A DNA stretch of 64,000 nt from an uncultured Muribaculaceae bacterium (GCA_910578385.1 CAJTQV010000002.1:124001-188000); one strand, 5' to 3'. Shown: positions 24,742-38,900, numbered from the stretch's first letter. The notes: generated from the letters alone by a model not told the origin. Numbers and translations: made by a program.

Positions 24742-25149
24742 TTACTCCTCGTCCTCGTCTGTTTCTCCGCATAATTCTTTCAGGCGGTCTTCAATGGTAT
24801 GAACGGTTCCACGGATGTCCATATCGACATCTACGGATTTCATTTTTGGCGTATGAAACTCCAGAAGACGCAGCTCCGCGTTTACGCGTTCATTGGCCTC
24901 CAGTATCATCATGTCCACATCAAAGTCGGACATCACAAGCGGGGTGCCGTCTGATTTTTTAAGGATGATGGAATCAAAAACCACCCCATCTTTATCTCGA
25001 AACTGAATTTCACGCGGCTTGCCATCGTCCTGAACCTGCGGTTTGGGTTCGAAGTATGCGAGGCTGTGAGCGCGAAGATAACCTTTGAGCGGATTTTCCT
25101 TGTTAGGCGTGCCTTTGACACGCCCTCCCGTTTTCTTGCCTTTTGCCAT
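24742..25149 (-). CDS. Conserved-looking phage protein with GGRxKGTPNK N-terminus
   Basis: This 135-aa protein begins MAKGKKTGGRVKGTPNKENP, a basic, Gly/Pro-containing motif often seen at the start of phage DNA-binding proteins. An alpha/beta body follows, with a strongly acidic end (GETDEDEE). The ATG at 25149 is chosen over a TTG three codons upstream. It is divergent from the gp7-like gene. It could be a terminase-small-subunit-like or regulatory DNA-binding protein, but I cannot decide. Confidence 0.6.
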   Translation of the reverse strand: MAKGKKTGGRVKGTPNKENPLKGYLRAHSLAYFEPKPQVQDDGKPREIQFRDKDGVVFDSIILKKSDGTPLVMSDFDVDMMILEANERVNAELRLLEFHTPKMKSVDVDMDIRGTVHTIEDRLKELCGETDEDEE

Positions 25150-25233
25150 GTGATTCAAAACTTAAAACTCCGGTGCAAAAATACATCTGTAATTTAGCGC
25201 ACGATTATTAACTTTTGAAACTCGTGTCGAATA

Positions 25234-25725
25234 ATGATTGGAGCAGCAGTAGGAGCAGGAATCAGCGCAATCGGGAGCATCTTCGGAGGCATCTCGGCGA
25301 GCAAGGCTATGAAGAAAATGAAGAAGAATCTGCAAGCGCAACAGCAAGCTAACGAAGACTGGTATAACCGCAGGTATAATGAGGACGCGACGCAGCGGGC
25401 AGATGCACAAGCTATCCTAACACGAACCGAGGAGAGTATAAAGAACCGTAACAGAGAGGCCGCCGGTGCACAGGCTGTGATGGGAGGAACCCACGAATCT
25501 GTCGCAGCATCCAAGGCTGCCAATAACGAGGCACTCGCACAAGCTGCAACAAACATTGCCGTCAATGCCGATGCCCGCAAAGACCAGATTGAACAGCAGT
25601 ATCAGCAGAAGGATTCGCAGATACAGGATGCTCTGAATAATCTTGAACAGCAGAAAGCGCAGGCTATCAGTCAAGCGGTGCAGGGTGTGGCACAGGCGGC
25701 CGGCGGCATAGGTGGAGCTTTCTAA
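25234..25725 (+). CDS. Internal virion / ejection protein, gp7-like (probable)
   Basis: This 163-aa protein has a hydrophobic, Gly/Ala-rich N-terminus (MIGAAVGAGISAIGSIFGG), then a long Gln/Ala/Asn-rich coiled coil and a Gly-rich end (AQAAGGIGGAF). An amphipathic glycine-rich start plus coiled coil is typical of short-tailed-phage ejection proteins such as P22 gp7. It is the first of three genes in a row (small, medium, giant) upstream of the portal gene, which supports this role. Confidence 0.6.
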   Translation: MIGAAVGAGISAIGSIFGGISASKAMKKMKKNLQAQQQANEDWYNRRYNEDATQRADAQAILTRTEESIKNRNREAAGAQAVMGGTHESVAASKAANNEALAQAATNIAVNADARKDQIEQQYQQKDSQIQDALNNLEQQKAQAISQAVQGVAQAAGGIGGAF

Positions 25726-25738
25726 TCCGGACATCACT

Positions 25739-26896
25739 ATGGCAGAGGAAACAGAAAACAGGACATTCGGGCCGCAACCTTATCAATTCGGGCAGGATGT
25801 GGTTCCGGCAACTCCGGCGATGATGGAAGAATCTGGCGGGGGTGAGAATGTGAGCTATGACAAGGTTACAACGCAGGGCACTCCCGACAATCCGCGGAAT
25901 GCGCAGGAGGTCGTTGAGCGAGGTGTTGTGAATGTTGCCAATCCACAGCATGGCAGGACTGCGACATCAAACAGTAATCCCGACACAGCAGGGTCAGAGC
26001 GCAAGATCAGGACCTTACAAGACATGATTGACACGTTGGAGCCACTGGAGACTCCTGAGCAGCGCAAGAAGCGTGAGCGGAGAGAAAAGTCGGCTAAGAT
26101 TATTTCTGCTGTCAGTGACGGTATATCGGCTTTGAGCAACCTCTATTTCACATCGCAGTATGCCCCGAACATGTATAACCATGAAAAGAGCAGTCAACTT
26201 AACGCCCAGAATGCGGCTATCGAAAAAGCGAGGAAAGACCGTGAGTCCAACCGTGATGCCCATCTTCGCTTTGCTCTCGCCCTCGGCGATGCTGAGAATG
26301 AGCGTGCAAAGACAGCACGGGAGATTGAAGCAGAACAGGAACGCAGAAAACTGGCAAGGGAGAAAGCAGAACATGAAGCAGAGGAGCACGGATGGAAAGC
26401 CGTACTGCAACCCGATATTCAAAGGGAACAGGCAGGAAAAGCCGACAAAGCTGAGCAGGAAGCGAGGATAGCAGAAGTCAAAGCCCAAAATGCTCCGGCC
26501 ATGCAACAGGCAGAACTTGAGACTGAGAAAGCGCGAAAAGGTTCTTATGAAGCATCAGCAGGTGCATCAAGGGCCTCGGCGGCAAACTCATACGCATCCG
26601 CAACCTCGCATAATAATAAAGAATTTGTGGCATGGGATGAAAACGGCCGCCCGCATCGGTTCAAGAGCAAAGATGCTGCTGAGATTTTTGCCCGGCAACA
26701 TGGCACATGGGAAGAGAGGGACGAGACTTCCACCTCCACTACCACAACAAAGCGTAACCCCAATGACAAAACTCCGAAAAGCAGTACAAGAACCACTACA
26801 AAAAAAGGTGGTTATGCAGGGAAACCTTCTTCAGCGGACAATACGCCGCCGAGCAGGAGAAACAAAAACGACAATACCCCACCAAGCAGACGATAA
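25739..26896 (+). CDS. Low-complexity coiled-coil internal protein
   Basis: This 385-aa protein has a central Glu/Lys/Ala-rich coiled coil of about residues 105-275 (EIEAEQERRKLAREKAEHEA) and a short possible membrane-active patch (KIISAVSDGISALSNLYF). The Thr/Ser/Lys-rich tail ends in two copies of DNTPPSRR. The ATG at 25739 is preferred to an upstream alternative start. Placed between the gp7-like and giant genes, it is a candidate second ejection protein. No enzymatic motif is seen. Confidence 0.6.
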   Translation: MAEETENRTFGPQPYQFGQDVVPATPAMMEESGGGENVSYDKVTTQGTPDNPRNAQEVVERGVVNVANPQHGRTATSNSNPDTAGSERKIRTLQDMIDTLEPLETPEQRKKRERREKSAKIISAVSDGISALSNLYFTSQYAPNMYNHEKSSQLNAQNAAIEKARKDRESNRDAHLRFALALGDAENERAKTAREIEAEQERRKLAREKAEHEAEEHGWKAVLQPDIQREQAGKADKAEQEARIAEVKAQNAPAMQQAELETEKARKGSYEASAGASRASAANSYASATSHNNKEFVAWDENGRPHRFKSKDAAEIFARQHGTWEERDETSTSTTTTKRNPNDKTPKSSTRTTTKKGGYAGKPSSADNTPPSRRNKNDNTPPSRR

Positions 26897-26902
26897 TTGA
26901 TC

Positions 26903-29900
26903 ATGGCACAATCAAACGAAGATATTAAATGGCTCTATGGCAAACTTAAATCCAAGGGCTATGACATAGGTACCGAACAGGAGTTTGCCGCAACGCTGTC
27001 AAATCAGGAAGACAGGGACTGGTATTACCAGAAGGCGACAGACATGGGACTTAATATGGGCAGTAAAGATGATTTTGAGAGTCTTTATGCTCCGTCAACC
27101 GCCCCTGCGTCCGCACCACAAGTTGAGTCCGCGCAACAAGCGGCAGCGACAACACAGGTTACAGCTGAGCAAGAAGGCAAAACTAAGTCGGCACAGGTTC
27201 AGCATACCCCGGCGCAAGGTATGGTTTCGTTTACAGAATCTGCGCATACGATTGATGGTCAAGCCGCAACGACAGTAAAATCATCTGAGTTAAGTACGCA
27301 GCAGCGTCTGAGAAACGCTCAGCGCGGATACGAGGCGGCCAAACTGAAATATGATATGCTCGCCGACAGCAGACGGCAGCGCGAGGAGGAGAAAGAGCGG
27401 GTGGAAGCTCTGGCCATGGAATATGCGGAGCAGCAGAACCGAAACCGCATCGGTCGTGCGGCGGCAGACTTACAGCGGGAGCAAGGCGAGGACTGGGGCG
27501 AAAGCAACGATTACAGCGGTCTGGTCTATGAGAACCGAAATTCTTCCGGAGGCAAAGTGCAGGCTATGACACCGCAGGAGGCGCACGAATCATCGGATTC
27601 TACCGGCATGGGTCTTTACTATCATAAGGACAGAGCCGGGGAGGAGCGTGAGCCGTTTGCCGCAGAGGGTCGTGCAATGAGGGACCCTGAGGATATTTAT
27701 CGTGTTGTGGGAGCTGTAGACCGCACCGGTGCCAGCGCGGACCCTATAACACTCCCTGAGCTTGTGGTGGAAGGGGCTTCGAAATCAAGCATTGCCGAGC
27801 GGGCAGCCGAGCTGAGGCGCATATACCCGGAAAAGTATGGCGATGTCTCAGAAACAGAGATGCGCAAGATTGCGAGTGCCGAATTTGCGGATGACCGCGA
27901 CGAGGTGAACCGCAGGGTAGATGACTTTGCAGAGTCCTACCCTATCACATGGAAAGGAATGTCAGATGAGGAACGTGAAACTAAACGTGCTGAGGCCGAG
28001 GCTGAGGTAAGGCTGGAACGTGCGGCATTGACCCTGGACTCAAAATTAGAGGCGAACCGCCGAGCACGCGAGGCGCGACTGCTTGAGATCGAGAAAGAGG
28101 TACGTGCCGGAATGTCGTCGGAGCACTTGCGTGAAAGGGATTCGGAAATGGATGTGCGGCACCGTGTGGAACTGGCGGCGAAGTATGACGATGAATACCG
28201 CGCATTGCTTCAGGAAGAATACAACCTCTCGGACTTCAAGGAAAAATATGAGGCGGCCAAGAGTGACAGCGAGGGAAGTGTGCTGGGGAACTTTGCGCGA
28301 GGAGTGGGAAGAGGTTTGTCCGAAGTTGTCCGCAATCCGCTTGGACTTGTGGAGGGAGCGCGGGATACAGCCCAGTTGATGCGTGCGAAGCGGAAGCTGG
28401 GCAATGGAGAGCAGTTGTCAGAAACCGAACAGCGTGCTATGGAGAGCCATTTCCTGCGGGATGAGGAGCGTGGCGTGAGCGAGGCTAAGAAATCAGCCGC
28501 CGGCAAAGCCGGAGAGTTTACAGCAGCCCTTGTGGAGATTGCAGCTGAGTTCGGACTGAATCCGGCATCCGGGACGGTAAGGAGGACAATGACGCAGATT
28601 GCGAAAGAATTCGGACTTAAGGAGATTCGTGCTGTCCTGAGGAACACCCCCGGTTTGCTGTTCCGTCTTGGTGCAAGCTCGACAAAGGTTTCTGCTGCCA
28701 AATTCGCAGGAAACATGGCACGCATGATGGGAGCCGTCGGATTCGAGGGTTCGGCGGCAAGCATGACAACCCAGCTTGCAAAGAATATAAACGAGAGTGT
28801 GGGGAGGTCGTTGTCGGCACCGGTGTATGACGCGTCGGGCAGGTTGTCGGGCTTCGAAGGTGACAGCGGTGCGTTTGAGAAGACATTCCTGACATCAGCC
28901 GGTACAAACATGGCTTTCATGTTCCCCGCCACACTGGGTGAGAGCGCGTTGAAAGGTTTGCAGAGATACACACGCTATCTTGACCAGCGCGGAGTCGGTG
29001 TGCCTTTCGGCAACCCTGTGGACGCGATTGTGAAGATGAAGAGTGGAGAGCTTGTCGGTGTGGTTGCGGCGGATGTTGTAGGGCGTGCGGATGACGACCC
29101 GACACTTGCAGATGTATTTGATGCAGAGTCCAACAAAGAGCTTATCATCGGTCTGCTTGCTTCGGAGTTTGCGACAGGTGCCATGAAATATGCCAAAAGC
29201 CAATATGGTGCGGGCAAGGAGCGGTACAATCGTAAGATGGCGGTGGTAAGCAATGAGGCGCGTGCGCGGATGGCAGGTCGGAAGATGATGGAAGTTCTCT
29301 ATGCCGATAACAGACCCGAGACTGGTATTGGTCCGGAGGAAGGAAAGGTGTCGCGTCACGGTAACAACGGAGTCCTGACTGATGAGCAGAAAGCTGCCGC
29401 AATGAAAAGAATAATGGAGGCCGATGCTCTGGATGAACGTCAGGTTTCTGATGTGCTTGAAATCATGGGCAAGATGCCATGGAGCGATGAGTCGCGAGCC
29501 GTCGTTCTTGATTATATGAGGGCGAGGAACGCGTGGCTCGGGTCACTTCATGAATATGAACGTTGGAAGACAGAACGCAAGGATATTCCGGAGGATACGT
29601 GGGTTGACACGGATCTGGAAGAGGACACCGGAGGTCAGAAACTTCTGGGAGACCGCAGCCGCAGGATAGAGGACAAATCTGGAGAAGAGAGGATAGATAC
29701 CGGGGCAGAGGCAAAGAGAGAGATGGTTGAATCAAAGGCCGACGAGGCCCTTGGCAGTGGATATGAAGAGGGTTATGATGCCGGTATGGCCATGGAAAGC
29801 GGCAATCATGAAGCTGTGGATGCGATTGCGCTGCGCTACCGGGAGACACTGGATGGCATCGAGGATGCTTTCGGTGCGGAATCGGAGATGCGGATGGCGG

Positions 29901-32900
29901 AGTTGCAGGAAGATCCGTGGCGTTTACTTTCGGATCCCGCACTTACAGCTGACCAGCAGGACGCGGTTATCAACTATATCAATTCACAGGCAGCTCTTGA
30001 CGGAGTGCAGGACGCGGCCGATGAATCAGCAGACCGCAAGCGCGAGGCAGTGACCAAGGCAGTTGACGACCGCACCCATAAGGACGTTGGGGTCATTATA
30101 CCTGCCACGATGAAAGTTGACGACCGACAAGTATATATCGTCAAGGGTAATGTGATGATGTTTGAGGACGGGACCGGTGTTGACGTGCGCAACTCCGACC
30201 ATAGTGTTATTGTGCTTGACCCGCAGAAAGGCGAGATTGAATTTACCTCACCCGACCAAATATTCAAGGTTGGTGAAGCTGTCGATCCACAGACGGAACT
30301 TGCCAACGCTCTTGCCGAGGTTGAGGCGCAGAGGAATATGTTTCCTGATGCTGAGCCGGACACCACATATGAAAATATTCCAACAGACGGCAACTATGAG
30401 GGTGAAAATATTCCAGAGGTCAATATTGAGGAATACGACAGAGGATATGAGGAGGGACTTGAGGTCGCAAAGGATATAGATGATACTTTGCTTGACAAGG
30501 CAATCAACCGACTCCGCGATAGATACAATGAGGGGACTTTATCAGACGAGTGGCGCGGCAGACTGGAGGCTTATGAGTATGAGCAACAGAACAGAAAATC
30601 CAATACTGTTGCCCTGACCGAAGGAACCGAGGCTATTCCGACGGGAAATGCCGTTTCGGATGCGGAAATCGCGCCTGAGACTGAGGTTTCTGTAGAAAAC
30701 GGACAGCAGACAGCGCTCCAGCGCATACCGCTCCATCCCGAAACAGGGGAGCCTATGTTTGAGGCCGTGGACAAAGAGACGGCCTGGGATGGACTTGTTG
30801 AAGTAGTAGGCGGGAATGAACAGGGCGCGAGTCAGATTGCGCAGAAGCAGGTAGAGCAAGCCGGCGCCGACCTTGAGGCTTTAAAGAAGAAGCCTCCTGT
30901 GAAGAAAGAGCCGAAACTTAAAGGTTCGCCAATGGCTATGGCGGCAGCGATGAGGAAAGCCGATGATGACTATAACAATTCCATGGCCGAATATAGGCAA
31001 CAGATTGCAGAGGCTGAGGCCCGACAGAAAGCGTGGAGCGGCATCATGGGTGTCTATGCCTCGCGTGATGCGGACCGCAGAGCCGCAGAGGAAGCGCAAA
31101 GAGAAGCCGGGCAAGCACAAGCGCATGCTGAAGCTGTGGCAAGGTCTGAGGAGGAAGCACGGGCTCAAGCCGAAGCTGACTGGAAGAACCGGAAAGCGAA
31201 GATGGACAAACGGGTACGTGAGCTTGCGGACCGCGCTCGCGATGTGCCCGGTGTCTTGGAAATTCTGGAAGACCTGACACCTAAGACAATAGACGAAGTC
31301 GCAGCAGAATTGCTTTCGGGGGGTGGTGTTTTGTGGAAAGACAGCGGGGCATCGCGCGGGACTACAAAAGAGACAGGCTGGAAGCAGGGCGAATTCAAGA
31401 AATTCATCGGATTGTGGCGGACAGCGGAAAAAGGGGGAAAGTCGCTTCAGAAGCTTGCGGAAGATGAGTTTCAGGAATTGTGCGATATTTATGGTGTCCA
31501 TTATGACAATCAGGATGCGCTGAATGCTCTGATAGATGTGATGCAGAGTTGCGGCAGCTTCGGTGGTATACGTAATTATATCGCCGAGAAGCGATATGAG
31601 CAGGCTTCCAAGATGGTGGAGGACTTTGACCGCATGGTTGAGGCAAGCAACGAAGAATGGGCTCAGAATGCTTATGGTCTGAGTTATGCCGATGCGCTTG
31701 CGTATGAGGAAATGATGCAGGATGAGGCAGAAGAATTCCTGCGGAATTTTGACGAGAATGAATTTAATTCTATTTTTGCGGACAGATACATTCAACTTAT
31801 AGAAGAATATGACAGAAGAACAGAAACGGATAACGGACCGGGCAATGGCCGAGGAGATGGAGAGATTGAAGGGCATGAATCCACAGGAGCGGAGTCGATA
31901 CATGGGCGAGGCGATGAGGTTTTGTCTGGAGAAAAGACTGATCCGACCCGAGGAGCTGCAAAAGATGGAAGATCCGGCGTACAGAGTATCGATGGCACCG
32001 AAAGCGGTGGCCAGGCGGGTACTGTATCTGCTGGCGCATCCGGAATAGAGAGCGGAGTCACCGTTCCGGACCACACGGGACAAAAACTGACAGATGGGGC
32101 GAGCCCTATGGGGATAGATGCGCAGAAGGAGCCAACCGAGGCGCAGAAGATAGCCGGGAACTATCCGAAAGGGCATCTAAGTCTTGACGGCTATAAGATT
32201 TCGATTGAGAATCCGAAGGGGTCGGTGCGCCGAGGTCCAGTTGACAAGGCAACCGGGAAACCTGCATGGGAAACCGAAATGCAGAACGACTACGGATATT
32301 TCCGTGGGACTATCGGCAAGGACAAAGATCACATTGATGTGTATCTGAGTGACGCGCCGGAGCAGGGCGATGTGTTTGTAGTTGACCAGTACAATCCCGA
32401 TGGGTCGTTTGATGAGCATAAAGTTATGTACGGCTTTGCTGACGGCAAGGCTGCCCTTGACGCATACCTCGCCAACTATGAGCAGGGATGGGAGCAGACA
32501 AGGCGACTGGATGTGACAGGCGTAAGCAAGGATGAGTTCAAGAAGTGGATTCAGTCAAGCAAGCGTAAGACCAAGCCGTTTGCCGAGTATAGAAACATAA
32601 AGGCACTGACCGAAGAAGTAGGACAGACACGCACACATATCAATGATGAGGGTGTGATAGTAGATGGAGATGGCCAGCCCATGACACTCTACCATGGTAC
32701 GCCGAATGACATTGAAAGTGTAGCCGACCTTGAGACAGGGCATAAGCGTGGCAAAGAGGAGGGCGCACGATACAACGGGGAGGGAATATCGTTTACACCC
32801 GACCGAGATGTTGCCGAGGACTACGCCCATGACGACACCGGAAAGGGAAAGGTATTCGAGGCCAATGTTCACCTAAACAATCCTTATTACACTATTGGTG

Positions 32901-35900
32901 TTGCTCATTTCACCCCAGAAGAGGCCGCTGAGTTTACCGCTAAACTTAAAGCCGAAGGGCATGATGGCATCATCAACTATCCGAGTGTTGCAATGAGGGA
33001 GGCCGGAGCAGTTCCTAACGAGGTGATTGTGTTTGAGAATAAGAGCATCATTCCTATTGAATCAGAGGTGCTGTCTATGAAAACTGAGGGTTACAGCATA
33101 GAAGCACGTAAAGATACGCGCGACAACTCCGACCTCTATGCTGTCAAGTTTGACGAGCGAGTAAGTAAAGAAGAATTCAAAGGTCAGAAAGCCATAGCGA
33201 GGAAGCACGGTGGTTATTGGTCTAACTTCGGAAAGAAAGGATTCCTGTTCAAAACTGAGGCTGATGCGAAGGCATTTGCCGATGAGATCATGGGCAAAAG
33301 CGAAGAGGATGTTGCCGATCAGGCACCGCTGTCGATGACTGACTTGGGAGATGACAGCAATTCGGGCTTCCGCCCTCACACAGCACCAAAGGAAACGCCT
33401 GAAACTACGGAGAAAACCGAGAATCCGAAGAAACGGAGCAGATGGATCAGCGATGAGGATGCAGCGGAGTTTGATGAGTTGCGTAATGGCCTGCGCTCGC
33501 ATCTTGTCGGGGATAGTCCTGATATTGTGCGGGAGGATACCCCCGCATACGGGCATAAAAAAAGCCCGTCGAAGAATCGGCAGGACTTAACCACTCGCTC
33601 CGGAGAGCTATTAGCCCCAACTTCAACAGGCAGTGCAAAGTTACAAAAAGTATCTGATAATCTACGCGGATTGGCTGAAAAATATTCCGGTCAAACATCT
33701 TCTCATGGAGTACTCACTGATTTTGCACAAGCCATAGATGCAAAAGGTGTTGGAGTCAGCAAATATGCAAAAATAGAATTGCCACATGGAAAGGAGGCCC
33801 ATATACGCCTGAGCAACCATAATGCAAATGCTGCCACCTATGCTGAGCGAGGGAATAATGCTGATAATGTCAGCATAGTGATCAAGAGCCGACGCACTCC
33901 AAATACTTTCCAATCTCATCCGGAGGTGGAATTGACCGAGTATGTTTATACGACTGAGGCCATCAGGAAAGATGGTAATATGCTGCCGCAGGTTGCGGAG
34001 TCGCTGCGCCGTATGATCGAGACGGGAGAGTATGTGGATCTGACAGGAAAGGCGATTGTCAATCATTCTCCGGAGGTCGGTATGGATATAGTGCGGGAGG
34101 ATGCACCGAGTTATGGCAAGACTCAGCCTAAGCAGATGGATGCGGAGGTGCTTCGCATGGGTACTCGCATGACCTACATGATGATGAAAGGAGGATTGCG
34201 CAAATTCTCCGACTATGCTGAGGCAATGGTTGAGGAGGTCGGCGATGCAATCCGTCCGCACCTGAAATCTCTGTATGCTGCCGCGCAGAATATGGAGGAA
34301 GTGATGAATCTGGGATGGGACGAGGAGATGGACGACCGCAAGACCGTCAAGGCTTTCGATGTCTATAACTTTGACAAGCCCGGTGCAAAGGATATAATCG
34401 GGACCGCGCAGCACATTGTTGACGAGCGGAAATCACAGGCCGACACTGAGAAGATAATTGACGAACTCAAAGAAAAGCGAAATGAGCAAAGAAAACAAGA
34501 GGCTGACAAAACATCAGCAGATACAGAAGCTGTTGCAAACCAAGCAGAGGCTATTGCAAGCAAAGTCGAAAGTGAACTCGAAGATGCAAAGTCTGAGGAA
34601 GATGCCGAAAGACTGAATACCGAAATAGACAGGCAGATTGAGGAGGTCAACAAGCAGTTGGCGTTGTTGGGTGAATATGCCAAAGGTAACGAAGCCTACA
34701 ACGAGCGACACGCAGAGAGCGATGCCGCCGGGCTTATGGCGAGATTGGCCAACGACCTCGGCATAGACCTCGGCGAAGCCGCCAAAGAAGGACAGCTCAT
34801 CAGAGCTAACTTCGGACCGAAACACGGTTATGTGTCAATCACTCTACCCCTCAAAGGACATGAACCTATCAAGATAGAAATATCCTTTGCCAAACTTGGT
34901 AAAGGACGAGTTGAGCTTGAGACATTCAGCGTAAGACGCACCGTCACCAACAGCGACAAATCCATCCTCGGAGGAGGCACGGACATCAAGATGTATGGCC
35001 ACAGAGCAACATACAAAACACTGTTGAACGGCATCCGGGAGCAATTCAAAGCCGAATTGGATGCACTTGGAGCCAAACCTACGGTCAGTCCCCGACATGG
35101 AGAAGACTATGTAGAGATGGCCGGGCGCGTAGCCAAGCAGAACGAGAAAGACTCACAGGCCACCATGGGCGGTCTGTTTGACTTTGACGATGAAGCCGAA
35201 GTGAGCAAGCAGATAACCGATGCAGTCAAGAGCGACCTCAACACTCCTGCCAAGACCGAGGTCAAACCCAAGGCAGATGATAAATCCAAATCAGAGCCAC
35301 AGCCAAAGAAAGAAGCTGAAGCACCCATTCAGAAACAATGGGCAGAGATGAAGAAGAAACACCCCGATGCGCTTGTGCTGATGCGCGTGGGAGACTTCTA
35401 CGAAACATTTGGAGGGGATGCCGCCGACATATCCAAAATCCTCGGCTTGACACTCACACACAAGGCAAACATGGGTGGCACGAAAATAGAACTGGCAGGC
35501 TTCCCTCACCATGCACTCGACAGCTATCTTCCCAAGCTCGTAAGATCCGGAAAGCGAGTGGCTATCTGTGAACAGTTGGAGCAGCCGAAAAAAGCCAAAC
35601 AGACAACACCGGCACTCAAGCCCAAAGAAGAACTCAGTGGCACATCAATAGAGTATCAAGAGCAGAGCGAGAAAGAGCGTGACCTTGTAGATGACATCCG
35701 GCTTGCAATTGTAGACCGGATTACCAATGCGAACGCCAAGCCGCTGACGATGGCAGAGGTACGAAAAATGGCCGAAGAAAGAGGACTCAAGGATATAACT
35801 CCCACCGACCTGCAAGAGCTTGTGGAGCGTGCCGTGAGCCTTGACTCACGAGCCATAGCCGAATTGGCATTGAGCAAGGGTAAAATCCATCCGCGTGACG

Positions 35901-38900
35901 GTTTTGACCGTGTGGTGAACCTGTATGAAAAGCAGCCGATGCTTACAGACCGCGACAGCGAGCGAGTTGCCAAACAGCAATACTCCACGCCCGTGCCGAT
36001 GGGCTATGTTATGAACCAATTCCTGTTGGCAGACGGTTTCAATGGAAAGAGACTTTTAGAACCGAGTGCCGGCAACGGGGCATTGACAATCGGCATACCT
36101 ATGGAAATGTGTCACGTCAACGACATAGACGCACGCCGCCTTGCCAACCTCCGCGCAATGGGCTATCCGAACGTAACCAACCAAGACGGCACATTACCTT
36201 TTGCCGGACTGTTTGACATGGTGGCGACCAATCCACCCTTCGGCAGCATGACACCGGAGCAATACGGGCTGTTCACAATCGACACCCTGGAGGGACAGAT
36301 GGCAATCAACGCCCTGCAATCGTTGAGCGACAACGGACGCGCCGCCATCATCATCGGGGGCAGCATCGGCAAATGGCCGACTCCCTACCGCAGCAACGGC
36401 AGTTTGGAAAAACTTGCAGACCGCCAACTTTTTGGTTATCTTTACAGCCACTTTAACGTGGTTGACATCATACCGATAGATGGCAAGAAACTCTATGCAC
36501 GCAACGGCACGGGGTACAATGTGCGCATGATACTCATAGACGGTCGGCGCAGAGATGCCAACGGCGAGGTAATCCGCGAAGCCACCAAAGAGAACCGCGC
36601 CTATCCTCCCGTGATGAAAGATGCGAGAGCAGAGGCCGTAACCACATTTGACGAACTATATAAGAGAGTACAAGATGACATATCACGCTTACAGACGAGA
36701 ATGGATGAGCCTGTACGTCCTGACGGAGGCACAGGAGCGGCTAACAGCCGATACGATAGAGAGGACACTCCTGCGGCTGATAGCAGAGGAAGTGGAGATG
36801 GGCAACGACCCATGGGTGCAGGTGAACGAGGCGCAGCTACGGGAGGCAGATTGGGGGGAATGTCTGCTGAAAGTAGCAAGCCCAAGCCCGGAGGAACAGG
36901 AAAGCCCGGCAGCACAGCGCAGACTGACCAAAGCCGTGATGCAAACACAGGAGGTGGAAACCGCCCTCAGTTGGATGCGCGGACGGACACCGAGCGCGGA
37001 GACCAAAGTCGAGGTGACGGAGGAAGACCCAATACTTCTGGCAGACTTCCTATGGGGGATAAAGCTGTCGGAGTGGGACAGCGGAATGAACGAGGGCTGG
37101 TAAAACCGAAGATACAACTAACAGATGAGAAAGTAGCCTCACCGCACATCAGCGAGTCTAACCACCTCATGTCGCGAATGCCTGCGGCGCAGGCGATGGA
37201 ATTTGAAAGCGCTCTGCATCTGCTCCAAGCCAAGCACGGCAATGTAGATGAATGGCTTGTAGACGAGCTTGGCTACGCTGATAAGTCAGACCTCTACCGC
37301 GCCCTTGCTGCGGAACAGATTGAGGGGGTTGCGATGGCTATTGACAAGATGGGCGATGGCCGAGGCTTCATCATAGCCGACCAGACAGGCATCGGCAAAG
37401 GCCGACAAGCCGCAAGCATCATCCGATATGCAGTGCGACAGGGTAAAAAGCCGATATTCTTCACACAGAAGCCCGGACTATTCTCCGACATGTACCGCGA
37501 TCTCTGCGATGTGGGCAGCCCCGACCTGCGGCCATTCATTTTCGGCAGCAAGTCAGAAGCCAACATCACCACACGTGATGCAAGCGGCAAAGACATAACC
37601 GTATTCAAACGCCCTACCGACAAAGAAGTGGAGCGAGTATTTGACTACATCGACAAGAACGGTGAACTGCCGCCCGAATATGACTATGCGGTCATCACAT
37701 ACAGTCAGATACAGACCGGCACAGTAGACTACGACCTCAATTCCATCGACGAGCTTACAGGGAAACCCAAGACCAACCCCAAGGCATACAAGAAAGGTGG
37801 ACCTACGGCAGCCGACAAAGCAGGTCAGCGCAGACGCAACATTGTGGAGCGACTTGCCAACGACAACTATGTGATATTGGACGAGGCGCACACTGCAGGC
37901 GGCCAGAGCGGCACCGGCGGTTTTATGCAGAGCATCATAGCCGATGTGAGAGGTGTAACCTATCTTTCAGCCACCTACGCTAAACGCCCCGACAATATGC
38001 CCCTCTACGCCATCAAGACGGCCATATCAGAAAGCGGCGTAGCCACCAACGAACTGATACAGGCAGTAGCGAAAGGAGGGGTGCCATTGCAGGAAATCAT
38101 GTCGCGCCAACTCGTGAAGTCGGGCGAGATGGTGCGCCGAGAGCGTGACTTTACAGGCGTGAGCATAGATTGGATAGAAACTGATGCCGGGCAAGCAGAA
38201 GAACAGAGGAAACGGTTTGACACTGTGGCTGAAATCTTCGGAGACATCATGCGCTTTGAGCAAGAGCATGTACAGCCATATCTCTCCAGCATGTCTATGG
38301 AGATAGCCGCCATGGGTGAATATGCAGAACAGAAACGAGGTAAAAAGAGCATGGGCATAGACAACACGCCCTTTGCATCAAAACTCTACAATCTCCTTCA
38401 GCAACTGCTGTTCACCGTCAAAGTAGATGCCATAGCCGACAGAGCCATAAAGAACCTTGAGGCAGGGCGCAAGCCAATCATCTCATTTGTAAACACCATG
38501 GAGGGTTTCTTGAAAGAGGCACAAGGAGAAGACGCGGAGAGAGCAATCGGCATGGACGCAATGCCAACCTTTGCCATGTCGCTCCGCAAAGCCCTTGAAG
38601 GAGTTCTTCACTACTCACGTGTAGGCGAGGATAACAGCAAGACTCATGGAGTAATCCCACCCGAAGAACTTGGGGAGACTGCATTAGCTGCCTACAATGA
38701 AGTGATGGACAAAATCAACGCCATCAGCGATGACCTTCCGATTGCCCCACTTGATGCAATCCGTATCAAGATAGAGGAGGCAGGCTATTCAGTAAGGGAG
38801 TTGAGCGGTCGCAGCATTGAACTTGCCAAAGAGGACGGCAAATACTATATCCGCAACCGAGCCGAGACTGACAAGAAAAAAGCCGCCGCCGACTTCAATG

